A DNA stretch of 64,000 nucleotides, taken from positions 1-64,000 of the forward strand of contig NZ_QBKP01000016.1 in the NCBI RefSeq assembly GCF_003054195.1. The letters are read 5' to 3'. Below are positions 17,861 through 26,710 of this stretch, piece after piece. This DNA is from Gemmobacter caeni (lineage in GTDB: Bacteria; Pseudomonadota; Alphaproteobacteria; Rhodobacterales; Rhodobacteraceae). Every line of letters starts with the position of its first letter. Within the stretch, counting starts at the first letter, position 1. Position numbers and translations under genes: made by a program. A model generated the notes under the pieces. It saw only the letters and a program-made list of their open reading frames with translations. It did not search any database and was not told the origin of the DNA.

Positions 17861-19444
17861 ATGGCACTGTCGCGACGCGGATCTGTGCGGTCGGGCGACG
17901 GGATGATCTGGCCCGGCTTCGTCGACGCTGTGACGACGCTGTTGATGGTACTGATGTTCGTGCTGACCATCTTCACCGTCATGCAATCGGTGCTGCGGCA
18001 GGAAATCTCGACCCAGGACAATGAGCTGAACGCGCTTTCGGCGCAGGTGGCGCAACTGGCCGATGCGCTGGGTCTGGAACATGCACGCGCCGATGGCTTG
18101 CAGGCCGAAATCGGCGGGCTGCGGTCGAACCTGAATGCGGCACTGGCCAAGGGGGCCGAACAGGAAAGCCTCATCGCCTCGCTGACCAGCCAGATTTCCG
18201 ACAAGGAAAGCCAGCTCGCGCAGGCGCAGGGGCGCATCGCCTCGTTCGAGGCGCAGGTGGCAAGCCTTCTGACCGAAAGGGATACCGCACGGGGCGAGGC
18301 AGCAGCGCTGACCGCTTCGGTCGAGGATCTGAAGGCGGCGCAGGCGAAACTGATGACGGAACAGGAGGCGCTGAACCTCGCGCTGGCGAAAGCGCGCGAG
18401 GAGGTGGATGCCCAGACCGAAGCCGCCCGCCTTGCCGCCGCCCGTGCCGATGCTGTGGAGGCACTGGCCGCCAAGCTGCGCGCCGAGAATGCCGAAAGCG
18501 CGACGAAACTGTCGGATGCCGAGGCCGCACGGCTGGTCGATCAGGCCGCGCTGGCGGAATTGCGCGACAAGCTGAAATCCTCCGACACCGAGTTGACCGC
18601 CATGACCCTTGCGCTGGAAGAACAGCGCAGGAAGGCCGAGGAAACGCTGACCCTGCTGGCCGCCGCGCAGGGGGTAGAGGCCGACAAGACCGATGCGCTG
18701 GCCACCGCGCGTGCCTTACTGGCCGAACAGGAAGGCAAATCCGCCGAGGCGGAGCGCCGCGTTGCCCTGCTGAACGAACAGATCGCGGCGCTGCGCACGC
18801 AACTGGGCAGCCTTCAGGCCCTGCTGGACGCGGCGGAATCCCGCGATGCCGAAGCCAAGGTGCAGTTGGAAAACCTTGGCGGGCAGCTCAATTCCGCTTT
18901 GGCGCAGGTTGCGGCGGAACAGAAGCGGCGGGCGGAACTGGAAGAGGCAGAGCGCAAGCGGCTGGAGGCTGAAAAGCTGGATCTGGAGAAATTCCGGTCA
19001 GAATTCTTCGGCCAGTTGCGGCAGGTTCTGGCCGGGCGCGAGGGTGTGCGTATCGTGGGCGATCGTTTCGTCTTTTCCTCCGAAGTGCTGTTCAACCCCG
19101 GTTCTGCCGATCTGGCCCCGGAAGGGCGACGCCAGATTGCCGGCGTGGTGCAAACCCTGAACGAAATCGCGGGCGACATTCCGCAGGGCATCGACTGGAT
19201 CATCCGTGTCGACGGCCACACTGACAATGTGCCGCTGTCCGGTCAGGGCGCGTTCAAGGACAACTGGGAACTGAGCCAGGCGCGCGCGCTGTCGGTCGTG
19301 CGCTTCATGCAGGATCAGCTGGGCTTCCCGCCCAACCGGCTGGCCGCAACCGGCTTTGGTGAATGGCAGCCGGTGGCACCGGGCGACAGCGCCGAGGCGC
19401 GGGCACAGAACCGGCGGATCGAACTGAAGCTGACCGAACGCTGA
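17861..19444 (+). CDS. MotB-like protein: TM helix, coiled coil, OmpA domain
   Basis: Encodes 527 residues. One membrane helix (about 20-44, VDAVTTLLMVLMFVLTIFTV) is followed by more than 330 residues of Ala/Glu/Leu-rich coiled coil, then an OmpA/MotB peptidoglycan-binding domain (about 390-527) with VDGHTDNVPLSG, NWELSQARALSVV and GFGEWQPV. The coiled coil is far longer than in flagellar MotB and could span much of the periplasm. The partner is the ExbB/MotA-like gene just upstream. The stop lies three bases from the convergent extensin-like gene. Confidence 0.88.
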   Translation: MALSRRGSVRSGDGMIWPGFVDAVTTLLMVLMFVLTIFTVMQSVLRQEISTQDNELNALSAQVAQLADALGLEHARADGLQAEIGGLRSNLNAALAKGAEQESLIASLTSQISDKESQLAQAQGRIASFEAQVASLLTERDTARGEAAALTASVEDLKAAQAKLMTEQEALNLALAKAREEVDAQTEAARLAAARADAVEALAAKLRAENAESATKLSDAEAARLVDQAALAELRDKLKSSDTELTAMTLALEEQRRKAEETLTLLAAAQGVEADKTDALATARALLAEQEGKSAEAERRVALLNEQIAALRTQLGSLQALLDAAESRDAEAKVQLENLGGQLNSALAQVAAEQKRRAELEEAERKRLEAEKLDLEKFRSEFFGQLRQVLAGREGVRIVGDRFVFSSEVLFNPGSADLAPEGRRQIAGVVQTLNEIAGDIPQGIDWIIRVDGHTDNVPLSGQGAFKDNWELSQARALSVVRFMQDQLGFPPNRLAATGFGEWQPVAPGDSAEARAQNRRIELKLTER

Positions 19445-19447
19445 GGA

Positions 19448-20338
19448 TCAGCGGCAATAGGCGCCGTTGCGATAGCGCGCGACGTCGAAATGCAGGTGAT
19501 CCTCGTGATGCCCGTCCGATCCGGGGCCAAGCGTCGTGCCGAAGATGCCGCAGGCCGCCTTGTGCGCAGCCTTCATCCCCTTCGACTTGTAGTAGCCCCC
19601 GGCGACATTGATTTTGGTGCCATTGGCCAAAACCAGCCCGCCGATGTCCAGCGCCCGGCCCTTGCCATGTTCGCTGATCTTGTTGCCACGGATGCTGTTG
19701 CGCGGGCGGCAGGTATAGCTGCCCGCGATCTGCAACTGCACCACCGGGGTCTTGCCGAACTGCGGCTGCAATCCCCGCTCGATCCATTTCTTCGCGGCTT
19801 TGGCGGTATCGCAGGTGATGGTGGCGGGCTGGCTGAATTTCACGCCGGAGATGCTGGTGACTTTCACGGGGTCGGCGATGCCGCAACCCTTGACGCGGCT
19901 GACCACGGGGGCAAGCACCTCACCCCGGATATCCGGGTCACCGCAGACCGAGCCCTTCTTGCCGCGCAAGCTTTTCTTGTCCTGCGGCACACGCACCAGC
20001 GCGGCCTTTTCGATCACGGCCTCGCCCTGCCCCAATCCGGCGGGGCGGGCTCGCGGGCGCAGCACCGCAGCGACAGCCGGGGCCGCCTGCGCAACCTCCT
20101 GTGGCTGGGGTTCGGGTGTCGGCACCGGCAGGACAACCGCCGCCGGGCGCGGTTTGGGGCGAAACAGCGCCAGCGGGCTGACCGCATTGGCGGTGGAAAC
20201 AGTGGTCACCAGATCCGAAGGCACGGGCGCTGCGGCCACCGGACGGAGCTTCGGCAGCGGCGAGGATTTCAGCCCCTCGGCCCCTGCCCCATGGGCAATA
20301 GCCGCAAAAGCCAAAGCCAGCGCCAGCGTGCGTTTCAT
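19448..20338 (-). CDS. Extensin-like C-terminal domain protein
   Basis: Encodes 296 residues. A signal peptide ([20 protein letters not shown]) is followed by a Pro/Ala-rich region (to about residue 120) and an extensin-like_C domain (about 130-296). Conserved features are CGIADPVKV, CDTAKAAKKWIE, SYTCRPRN...ISEHGKGRALDIGG, and HHEDHLHFD. The HxxxxxD and HxH pattern resembles LAS-type peptidoglycan peptidases, so cell-wall binding or cleavage is likely. The start overlaps the stop of tyrA/tyrC by 4 bases. Confidence 0.88.
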   Translation of the reverse strand: MKRTLALALAFAAIAHGAGAEGLKSSPLPKLRPVAAAPVPSDLVTTVSTANAVSPLALFRPKPRPAAVVLPVPTPEPQPQEVAQAAPAVAAVLRPRARPAGLGQGEAVIEKAALVRVPQDKKSLRGKKGSVCGDPDIRGEVLAPVVSRVKGCGIADPVKVTSISGVKFSQPATITCDTAKAAKKWIERGLQPQFGKTPVVQLQIAGSYTCRPRNSIRGNKISEHGKGRALDIGGLVLANGTKINVAGGYYKSKGMKAAHKAACGIFGTTLGPGSDGHHEDHLHFDVARYRNGAYCR

Positions 20339-21273
20339 CCGTCCCGTCCCCCCGAGGGCGGTTGCCCCCGCCCGAAATCCGGCGCGGACGTATCCTGCCC
20401 CGCCTCGATGATCCCCCGACGGATCGCGCGCGTCCGGGTGAAATAGGCGTGCAGATGATCGCCATCCCCCAGACGGATCGCCCGTTGCAGCGCAAAAAGC
20501 TCTTCGGTGAACCGTCCGAGTATTTCCAACGTGGCATCCTTGTTCGTCAAGAACACATCGCGCCACATGGTCGGGTCACTGGCGGCAATCCGCGTAAAGT
20601 CGCGGAAACCCGCCGCTGAGTACTGGATCACCTCGCTGTCGGTGACGCGGGCAAGGTCATCGGCCACACCCACCATCGTATAGGCGATGAGGTGCGGAGT
20701 ATGGCTGACGACGGCCAGCACCACGTCGTGATGCGGCGCATCCATCGTATCGACCTTGGCGCCGAATCCCTCGACCAGCGCGCGGAAGCGCGCCAGCGCC
20801 ACGGGGTCATGCCCCTCCAGCGGGGTCAGCAGCCACCAGCGATTGCGGAACAGCGTGGCAAAGCCCGAGCGCGGGCCGGAGTATTCCGTCCCGGCCATCG
20901 GGTGACCGGGGATGAAATGCACACCCTCGGGGATATGCGGGCGCACGGCGTCAATCACCGCCTGCTTGACCGAACCCACATCGGTCACCGTCGCACCGGG
21001 GGCCAGATATGGGCCGATCTCGGCCGCGATGGCGCCCATGGCACCCACCGGCACCGCCAGCACCACCAGATCGGCGCCTTCCACCGCCTCGGCCGCCGTG
21101 GCGGCAGCGCGGTCGATGAAGCCGATCTCAAGCGCGGTGGCGCGGCTTTCGGCGGATTTCGCGTAACCCACGATCTCGGCCGCCAGCCCGCCCGCCTTCA
21201 TCGCATGGGCCATGGACGAGGCAATCAGCCCCAGCCCGATCAGCGCTACTCGGTTGTAGATGGGGGCTGTCAT
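20335..21273 (-). CDS. Prephenate/arogenate dehydrogenase
   Basis: Encodes 312 residues. It performs the NAD(P)-dependent oxidative decarboxylation in tyrosine synthesis. The Rossmann loop is [14 protein letters not shown]; the [22 protein letters not shown] and [10 protein letters not shown] segments are family signatures. Whether prephenate or arogenate is preferred cannot be read; the TyrC (cyclohexadienyl) form is common in this family of bacteria. The start overlaps hisC by 4 bases, giving a hisC-tyrC-extensin message. Confidence 0.93.
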   Translation of the reverse strand: MTAPIYNRVALIGLGLIASSMAHAMKAGGLAAEIVGYAKSAESRATALEIGFIDRAAATAAEAVEGADLVVLAVPVGAMGAIAAEIGPYLAPGATVTDVGSVKQAVIDAVRPHIPEGVHFIPGHPMAGTEYSGPRSGFATLFRNRWWLLTPLEGHDPVALARFRALVEGFGAKVDTMDAPHHDVVLAVVSHTPHLIAYTMVGVADDLARVTDSEVIQYSAAGFRDFTRIAASDPTMWRDVFLTNKDATLEILGRFTEELFALQRAIRLGDGDHLHAYFTRTRAIRRGIIEAGQDTSAPDFGRGQPPSGGRDG

Positions 21274-22355
21274 TTCAGCCCCTTGAACTGCCCCACCGCA
21301 TAGGCGATGCGGCGGCACGATGCCTCGTCCCCCACGGTGATGCGCAGGCAATGCGGCAGGTTGTAGGAGGCCACGCGCCGCACGATCAGCCCCTGCCCTT
21401 GCAGGTAATCATCACAGGCCTCGGCCTCTTCGGTGCTGGCAAACCGGGCCAGCACGAAATTCGCCATCGAGGTGTCCGAGGGCACGCCGACCTCGGCCAG
21501 CGCCTCGGCCAGCCAGTGCCGCAGCCGCGCATTTTCGGCCCGGCATTTGGCAACGTAATCCTGATCGCGCACTGCCGCTTCGGCGGTTTCAAGCTGGGTG
21601 TTCGACAGGTTGAACGGACCCCGGATGCGGTTCAGCACGTCAATGATCGCCTGCGGGCCATAGCCCCAGCCGATGCGCAACCCGCCCAGACCATAGATCT
21701 TGGAAAAGGTCCGCGTCATCACGACGTTCGGCATGGCTTCGACAAGGCTCAGCCCGGCGTCGAAGCCTTCCACATATTCGGCATAGGCGCCGTCCAGCAC
21801 AAGAATGGCCTGCGGCGGCAGGCCACGCGCCAGCCGCGCCACCTCGCCTGCCGAAATCATCGTGCCGGTGGGGTTGTTCGGGTTGGCGATGAACACAAGC
21901 TTCGTGCGTTCGGTACAGGCCGCCAGCAGCGCATCCACATCGGTGGTCCGCTCGCGCTCTGCCACCTCGACCGGGGTGGCCCCTGCCGCCATGGCCGAGA
22001 TTTTGTACATCAGGAAGCCGTGCTCGGTATAAAGCACCTCATCCCCCGGCCCGGCATAAGCCTGACACAGGAAGTGGATGATTTCGTCCGAACCGACGCC
22101 GCAAATGATGCGCCCGGCATCCAGACGGTGTGTTTCCGCAATGGCCTGGCGCAGCGCGGCGTGATCGGTCGAGGGATAGCGATGGAGCTGATGCACCGAC
22201 TTGGCGAAAGCCTCTTTCGCCTTGTCCGAAGGCCCGAACGGGTTTTCGTTCGAGCTGAGTTTCACCACATTGGCCACGCCAGACACATGGGCCTTGCCAC
22301 CTTGGTACAGGGCAATGTCCATGATGCCGGGTTGGGGGCGGATGGCGTCGTTCAT
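21270..22355 (-). CDS. hisC: Histidinol-phosphate aminotransferase
   Basis: Encodes 361 residues. Signatures are [37 protein letters not shown], and the PLP-binding Lys in [19 protein letters not shown] 22355 follows GGAG at a suitable distance. Pairing with tyrosine synthesis suggests it also acts on aromatic keto acids, as known for bacterial HisC enzymes of this genomic context. Confidence 0.95.
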   Translation of the reverse strand: MNDAIRPQPGIMDIALYQGGKAHVSGVANVVKLSSNENPFGPSDKAKEAFAKSVHQLHRYPSTDHAALRQAIAETHRLDAGRIICGVGSDEIIHFLCQAYAGPGDEVLYTEHGFLMYKISAMAAGATPVEVAERERTTDVDALLAACTERTKLVFIANPNNPTGTMISAGEVARLARGLPPQAILVLDGAYAEYVEGFDAGLSLVEAMPNVVMTRTFSKIYGLGGLRIGWGYGPQAIIDVLNRIRGPFNLSNTQLETAEAAVRDQDYVAKCRAENARLRHWLAEALAEVGVPSDTSMANFVLARFASTEEAEACDDYLQGQGLIVRRVASYNLPHCLRITVGDEASCRRIAYAVGQFKGLK

Positions 22356-22477
22356 CGCTAGCTCCATAATCTGCCGCCCGGGTTTAGCGGGCGGCCCGAT
22401 CCAATGCCAGCGCGATATGCGCGCAGCGGGACGAAAGGACCGCAAACGCGACCCCAAAGCCCCGCTTTCCGCGCCGT

Positions 22478-23014
22478 TCAGTGTTTGCTCGTGCGCGCGG
22501 CCAGCCAGTCCATCAGCGCCAGCAGCACGCCCGAGACGACGAAGGTCAGATGGATCGTCACCAGCCAGAACAGCTTGTCCCCGTTCAGCCCCTCGCCGCT
22601 GGTCTTGCCCAGTTCCATGAAGACCTTCAGAAGATGGATGCCCGAGATCGCCACGATCGAGGCGATCAGCTTCATCTTCAGCCCCGAGAAATCGACCTTG
22701 CCCATCCAGCTCGGCCGGTCGCGTGAATCGCCGAGGTCCAGTTTCGAGACGAAGTTCTCGTACCCCGAGAATAGCACGATCAGCAGAAGATTGGCCGCCA
22801 GCGACAGGTCGATCAGCGTCAGAATGGCCAGAATCGCCTGATCCGCGGTGAGCGTGAAGGTCTTGGCAGCGTAATAGACCAGCTCCTTGGTGAAGACGAT
22901 GGTCAGCATGGCAAGGCTGATGACCAGCCCCAGATACATCGGCGCCATCAGCCAGCGCGAGGCGAACAGCCCCTGTTCGAACCTGGCCTCAAGCGAATTC
23001 TTGTCAGTGGTCAT
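22478..23014 (-). CDS. UPF0114 (YqhA-like) membrane protein
   Basis: Encodes 178 residues with four hydrophobic segments (about 20-40, 58-82, 110-130 and 150-170). The [20 protein letters not shown] start, the [22 protein letters not shown] segment and the [19 protein letters not shown] segment match the UPF0114/TIGR00645 family of inner-membrane proteins of unknown function. It lies between hisC and rpsD in its own unit. Confidence 0.9.
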   Translation of the reverse strand: MTTDKNSLEARFEQGLFASRWLMAPMYLGLVISLAMLTIVFTKELVYYAAKTFTLTADQAILAILTLIDLSLAANLLLIVLFSGYENFVSKLDLGDSRDRPSWMGKVDFSGLKMKLIASIVAISGIHLLKVFMELGKTSGEGLNGDKLFWLVTIHLTFVVSGVLLALMDWLAARTSKH

Positions 23015-23079
23015 GCGCGGTATCCTGTCCCGTTTTGTCCTGCCCCGCGCGCGAGATAGGGATGGCAGGGACAAAAGAA

Positions 23080-23104
23080 AAGGGCCTGCGCGCGGCAGGC
23101 CCTT
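23080..23104 (-). terminator. Rho-independent terminator of rpsD
   Basis: AAGGGCCTGC and GCAGGCCCTT pair around a 5-base GCGCG loop, and on the minus strand the hairpin is followed by TTTTCTTTT. It begins 25 bases after the rpsD stop. Confidence 0.92.
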
Positions 23105-23128
23105 CCCAAGCACAAGTCCCGCGAAGGA

Positions 23129-23749
23129 TCAGTTCTTCGCGTAGTATTCGACGACGAGGTTCGGTTCCATGACGACCGGATAGGGCACGTCCGACAGGGC
23201 CGGGGTGCGCACGAATTTCGCGGTCATTTTGGAGTGGTCGACTTCCAGGTAATCCGGCACGTCACGCTCGGTCAGCGCGACAGCTTCCAGCACGATGGCC
23301 AGTTGCTTGGACTTCTGACGAACTTCGATCACATCGCCTTCCTTGCAGCGATACGAAGCGATGTTCACGCGCTGGCCGTTCACGGTCACATGGCCGTGGT
23401 TCACGAACTGGCGGGCGGCAAAGACGGTCGGCACGAACTTGGCGCGATACACGATCGCGTCCAGGCGGCGCTCCAGCAGGCCGACGAGGTTTTCACCCGT
23501 GTCGCCCTTCACACGCTCGGCTTCGGCATAGATGCGGCGGAACTGCTTTTCGGTCAGGTCGCCGTAGTAGCCTTTCAGCTTCTGCTTGGCGCGCAGCTGC
23601 GTACCGAAGTCCGACAGCTTGCCCTTGCGGCGCTGGCCGTGCTGGCCCGGACCGTATTCGCGCTTGTTGATCGGGGATTTGGAACGGCCCCAGATGTTCT
23701 CGCCCATGCGGCGGTCGATCTTGTACTTGGCAGCGGTGCGTTTGGTCAT
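23129..23749 (-). CDS. rpsD: 30S ribosomal protein S4
   Basis: Encodes 206 residues. The N-terminal half has the S4 signature with [19 protein letters not shown], and the S4 RNA-binding domain (about 95-155) contains [32 protein letters not shown] (split here across its two helices). It is monocistronic, with a strong promoter about 235 bases upstream, a structured leader and its own terminator. The ATG follows AAGGAG. In other bacteria S4 represses its own message, so the leader is of interest. Confidence 0.98.
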   Translation of the reverse strand: MTKRTAAKYKIDRRMGENIWGRSKSPINKREYGPGQHGQRRKGKLSDFGTQLRAKQKLKGYYGDLTEKQFRRIYAEAERVKGDTGENLVGLLERRLDAIVYRAKFVPTVFAARQFVNHGHVTVNGQRVNIASYRCKEGDVIEVRQKSKQLAIVLEAVALTERDVPDYLEVDHSKMTAKFVRTPALSDVPYPVVMEPNLVVEYYAKN

Positions 23750-23900
23750 CGCTGATCTCCTTCTTTGTTGGCTCCCTCGACCTGTCCGAAAGCCGGTTTC
23801 CGATTTTCGGGTCACGGGCAGCGAATGCCGCGCGGTTCCCGATCTGTCGTTGCCGGCCCGTTCAGGCGTCGGGCGAGAAGGGCGTTGTCCTTTCCCCTTT

Positions 23901-23982
23901 ACCCTTGCGGGTTTCAGGGGCGACAGGCTACCCCTTGCGGGGGCCACCAACACCAATGGAAAGCCCCGCAATCGCTTGCGGG
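23901..23982 (-). promoter_or_regulatory. Structured 5' leader of rpsD
   Basis: On the transcribed strand three hairpins lie in the rpsD leader: CCCGCAA/TTGCGGG with loop GCGA (23965-23982), CCCC-GCAA-GGGG (23931-23942) and ACCC-GCAA-GGGT (23901-23912). The latter two are identical-type GNRA tetraloop hairpins 30 bases apart. Autoregulatory binding of S4 is the obvious hypothesis; the first hairpin might alternatively end transcription from the upstream gene. Confidence 0.55.
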
Positions 23983-23990
23983 ACCGGGCG

Positions 23991-24018
23991 CTTATACAGC
24001 GCAAAACGGGGCTGTCAA
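23991..24018 (-). promoter_or_regulatory. Sigma-70-type promoter of rpsD
   Basis: On the minus strand TTGACA (24013-24018) and TATAAG (23991-23996) are separated by 16 bases. It is the best consensus promoter seen in the window. Predicted start of the rpsD message is near 23984, giving a leader of about 235 bases. Confidence 0.78.
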
Positions 24019-24028
24019 CAGGCGCGGA

Positions 24029-25111
24029 TCACGCCGCCATGTCATGCCGCAGGATCGCGGCTTCCGAGGCCGAGAGATTGCGCCGCGCATAGTCGCCATA
24101 ACGCTCGGGATTGGCCTCCACCCGCGGCATCAGCGCCAGCAGGCTGGCGCGGCTTTCCGGGCTCAGCGTATCCAGAGCGGTATTCGCCGGGTGGAAGCTT
24201 TCCGTCTCCATCCCGTTGGCAAAGACGATGTTATGCCCTTCCAGCAGCAGATGCACATAGGTGACTTCACGCAGTGCATGATCGACCAGAATGCTGTGAT
24301 CGTTCAGCAGATCCTCGGCCGCGACCAGCACTTCATCGGTATTGAACAGCGCCCGCGCGGCGGCGCCCGTCACCAGCATCCGGTGCTGCGGCGAGACCAG
24401 GAGGTCATCTTCAGGCCGGCCACTGCCGAAAGCGCCCGCGCGAAAGCGCACCGGGCGCAGATGCGGCATGGCATAAAGCCGGGCGCCCGACATGCGGCGG
24501 CTGCCGGTCCACAGAATCTCTTGCGGGCCATTGTCGCGGGTCAGCACCCGATCACCGGGACGCAGATGCTGGATCAGTCGCGGACCATCGGGAGTGGCGA
24601 TGCGGGTATCGGGGGTGAAACAGATCACCCCGCCCGCCTGCCGCGCCCCTGCCCCGGATTGTGTCCGGTCAACGGAGGTCCGCACCACCCACAGATCGCG
24701 GTCGGCCGGGGGAAGATCGTCGACAAACATGGCCAGCGTGCTGCCGGTATCGGGCACCGCGATCAGCGTGACGCACCAGCTTTGCAGCCCGTCGGTCACC
24801 ACGACACCCTGTTCGGGTTCCGCCTCATCCTGTTCCGGCGCGGCCAGTGCGGCTGCGCGTTCCTCAAGACTGGCGCTCAGCGATGCGCCGATCAGTCGGC
24901 GCACCATACGCGCCGCACGTTTGCGGATGTCGGCCATATTCTCGGCCGCCTCCAGAACCAGCACCGATTGCGGGCCGTCCACCCGCACCGGCGCGCCGGT
25001 CCAGCGCCAGGAGGCGCCCACCGCCAGCACATCGGGCGTGGCAGCCCGAATGCCATCTGTTTCTGTCTGCGACCAGGAAATGACGAACGTGCCCCGAGAG
25101 CCCGTTTTCAT
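24029..25111 (-). CDS. Hint (hedgehog/intein) domain protein
   Basis: Encodes 360 residues. Residues 1-160 are a variable beta-rich region. A Hint domain begins at GVICFTPDTRIATPDGPRLI (nucleophile Cys164) and contains GDRVLTRDNG and the SPQHRMLV block with His243. Hint modules cleave themselves at the Cys; in Rhodobacteraceae they are common in secreted or surface proteins whose role is unknown. No intein C-terminal Asn junction is seen, so splicing is not expected. Confidence 0.85.
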   Translation of the reverse strand: MKTGSRGTFVISWSQTETDGIRAATPDVLAVGASWRWTGAPVRVDGPQSVLVLEAAENMADIRKRAARMVRRLIGASLSASLEERAAALAAPEQDEAEPEQGVVVTDGLQSWCVTLIAVPDTGSTLAMFVDDLPPADRDLWVVRTSVDRTQSGAGARQAGGVICFTPDTRIATPDGPRLIQHLRPGDRVLTRDNGPQEILWTGSRRMSGARLYAMPHLRPVRFRAGAFGSGRPEDDLLVSPQHRMLVTGAAARALFNTDEVLVAAEDLLNDHSILVDHALREVTYVHLLLEGHNIVFANGMETESFHPANTALDTLSPESRASLLALMPRVEANPERYGDYARRNLSASEAAILRHDMAA

Positions 25112-25233
25112 GCCTGTTCTGCCTGCTCGTTTTATTTTTATGCGAACAGGTTAACAGGCCGACTCAGGCTTGGCTATGTCAAATCGGCAACAATCCGCCT
25201 GCTAAACACACATTTCCGAATGTGCGGGAACAG

Positions 25234-26145
25234 TCAGAAGCGGAGGTTCACGCGCAGCGAACCAACGACCTGCCCTTCCGGCTGACTTTCATATTCCTTG
25301 CCCAGCCAGGTGACGCCATAGAAGGCCGCAGCGCGCTCGCCCTGCCAGTGCACACCGGCGCGCAGGCGGCTGCGGCTGTCAGCCAGATCGGCCGTACCGC
25401 CCGAAGGCAGGTATTCGCTGTCGAAGACGCGCGCCACATCGCCACCCAGCGTCAGGCTGAAGCCTTGCGCCACGTCGCGTTCGATCCCCAGCGCCCGCTG
25501 CCCCGTCACCACATCGCGCGCGAACAGCCCGCCGCGCCCGAAATCGCCCAGCACCATGTCACCGCCGACCCGCACGAAGCTTTCCACACCGGCCTGCGCC
25601 TCGACAAAGGGACGCAGCGTCAGACGCTCCGTCACCTCAATGTTGCGGCCGATCTCGGCCTCCAGTGTCGGGTGAAAACCGTCGGGGATCTGGCTGTCGA
25701 GCACGGTGGGCCGGTCGAAGCCGAACATCTTGTGAATATCGCGCTGGAAGCGGCCCACGCCGGTCTGCGGCCCGGTGATCACCAGATCCAGACCGACGCG
25801 GGTTTCAAACCCGCCCATGTCGAAATGAGTCGCGATCCCCGGCGCGATGATGCCGACATAGCGGCGATCCGGTGTCGGATTGGTCAGCGATTCCGGGGCA
25901 ATGATCTCGGCCCGCAGACGCACTTCCAGCAATTCGCCAAAGGTGGCGGGCAGGTGACCATCCCAGCGTTCCGCCCGGAAACGGCTGACGCTGTAAGACC
26001 CCGTGCGCCAGCGGTCCTTCGTGTCACCAATTGCGTCATTGTTGAAGATTCGCGCGAAACCAAGGGTCACACGCTCCTGCGCGGCGGCAGAATGTCCCGA
26101 AAGTGAAAGGGCCGCGAGTGCTGCGGCAAGGAGTGCCTGTTTCAT
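25234..26145 (-). CDS. LpxR-like outer membrane protein (DUF2219)
   Basis: Encodes 303 residues with a signal peptide (cut near AAAQ, residue 23). The mature N-terminus has FNNDAIGDTKDRWRTGSYS, the NxD...D..T.G block of the LpxR/DUF2219 lipid A 3'-O-deacylase family. Alternating beta-strand patterns and a terminal Phe (SLRVNLRF) mark an outer-membrane barrel. LpxR removes acyl chains from lipid A in the outer leaflet. Activity is inferred; not all catalytic residues could be aligned by eye. Confidence 0.78.
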   Translation of the reverse strand: MKQALLAAALAALSLSGHSAAAQERVTLGFARIFNNDAIGDTKDRWRTGSYSVSRFRAERWDGHLPATFGELLEVRLRAEIIAPESLTNPTPDRRYVGIIAPGIATHFDMGGFETRVGLDLVITGPQTGVGRFQRDIHKMFGFDRPTVLDSQIPDGFHPTLEAEIGRNIEVTERLTLRPFVEAQAGVESFVRVGGDMVLGDFGRGGLFARDVVTGQRALGIERDVAQGFSLTLGGDVARVFDSEYLPSGGTADLADSRSRLRAGVHWQGERAAAFYGVTWLGKEYESQPEGQVVGSLRVNLRF

Positions 26146-26388
26146 GTATCGTCCGTAACCCGGCCCCCCAGCCTGCACCATTCGTACCAAGATCATCGCC
26201 CACGCGATAGTGCAAGCTTGCAACAGCCTGAGACCGAGCATCCGGCGAAGCAGATCTGATACAAAAACCAAGTGAAAGAATCAGACTTTACAAAGCCGAG
26301 TGATTTTGTCACCTTATCCTCATCCAAGCCAACCCCCTCGGGTCAGCCCGGATGCCCCGCGCAGACCGCCGCAACACCCGAGGTCCAG

Positions 26389-26532
26389 ATGAAAGCGAAT
26401 GATACCGGCCCTTTGGCCGAACCCAGACCCGAACCGCTGGTGATCGAGATGATCCGCCAGTCGCTGAACGGGCTGATCCCCGCGTCGCCGGACCTCATGG
26501 CCCTTTTCGACCGGATGGAGATGCCCCGATGA
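26389..26532 (+). CDS. Short protein coupled to hemP
   Basis: Encodes 47 residues from ATG 26389, preceded by GAGGTCCAG; a GTG at 26272 would add 39 residues but has no ribosome site. The C-terminal part (LVIEMIRQSLNGLIPASPDL) looks like a folded helix pair. It overlaps hemP by ATGA, so they are translated together. I do not recognise the family. Confidence 0.55.
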   Translation: MKANDTGPLAEPRPEPLVIEMIRQSLNGLIPASPDLMALFDRMEMPR

Positions 26533-26699
26533 ACATGCAAGTCGATCCCCGTGCCCTGATGTCCCTGCCTGCCGACACCACCCCCAGCCATGACGCCCTT
26601 GCCCTGACTGCGGGCGGCAATCTGGCGCGGATCGTGCTGCACGGTCAGGTCTATTCGCTGCGCATCACGCGGGCGGGCAAACTGATCCTCACCAAGTAA
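26529..26699 (+). CDS. hemP: Hemin uptake protein HemP
   Basis: Encodes 56 residues. The C-terminus HGQVYSLRITRAGKLILTK is the HemP signature. HemP is a small activator needed for hemin uptake gene expression in several proteobacteria. It starts inside the stop of the preceding short gene and is followed after 11 bases by the imelysin gene, so it belongs to the iron block. Confidence 0.9.
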   Translation: MNMQVDPRALMSLPADTTPSHDALALTAGGNLARIVLHGQVYSLRITRAGKLILTK

Positions 26700-26710
26700 C
26701 GGACCCCGGA

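Noticed and set aside
26211-26222. Perfect palindrome TGCAAGCTTGCA between the LpxR-like gene and hemP
   Set aside because: Around fifteen perfect 12-base palindromes are expected by chance in 64 kb and no second copy was noticed near related genes.
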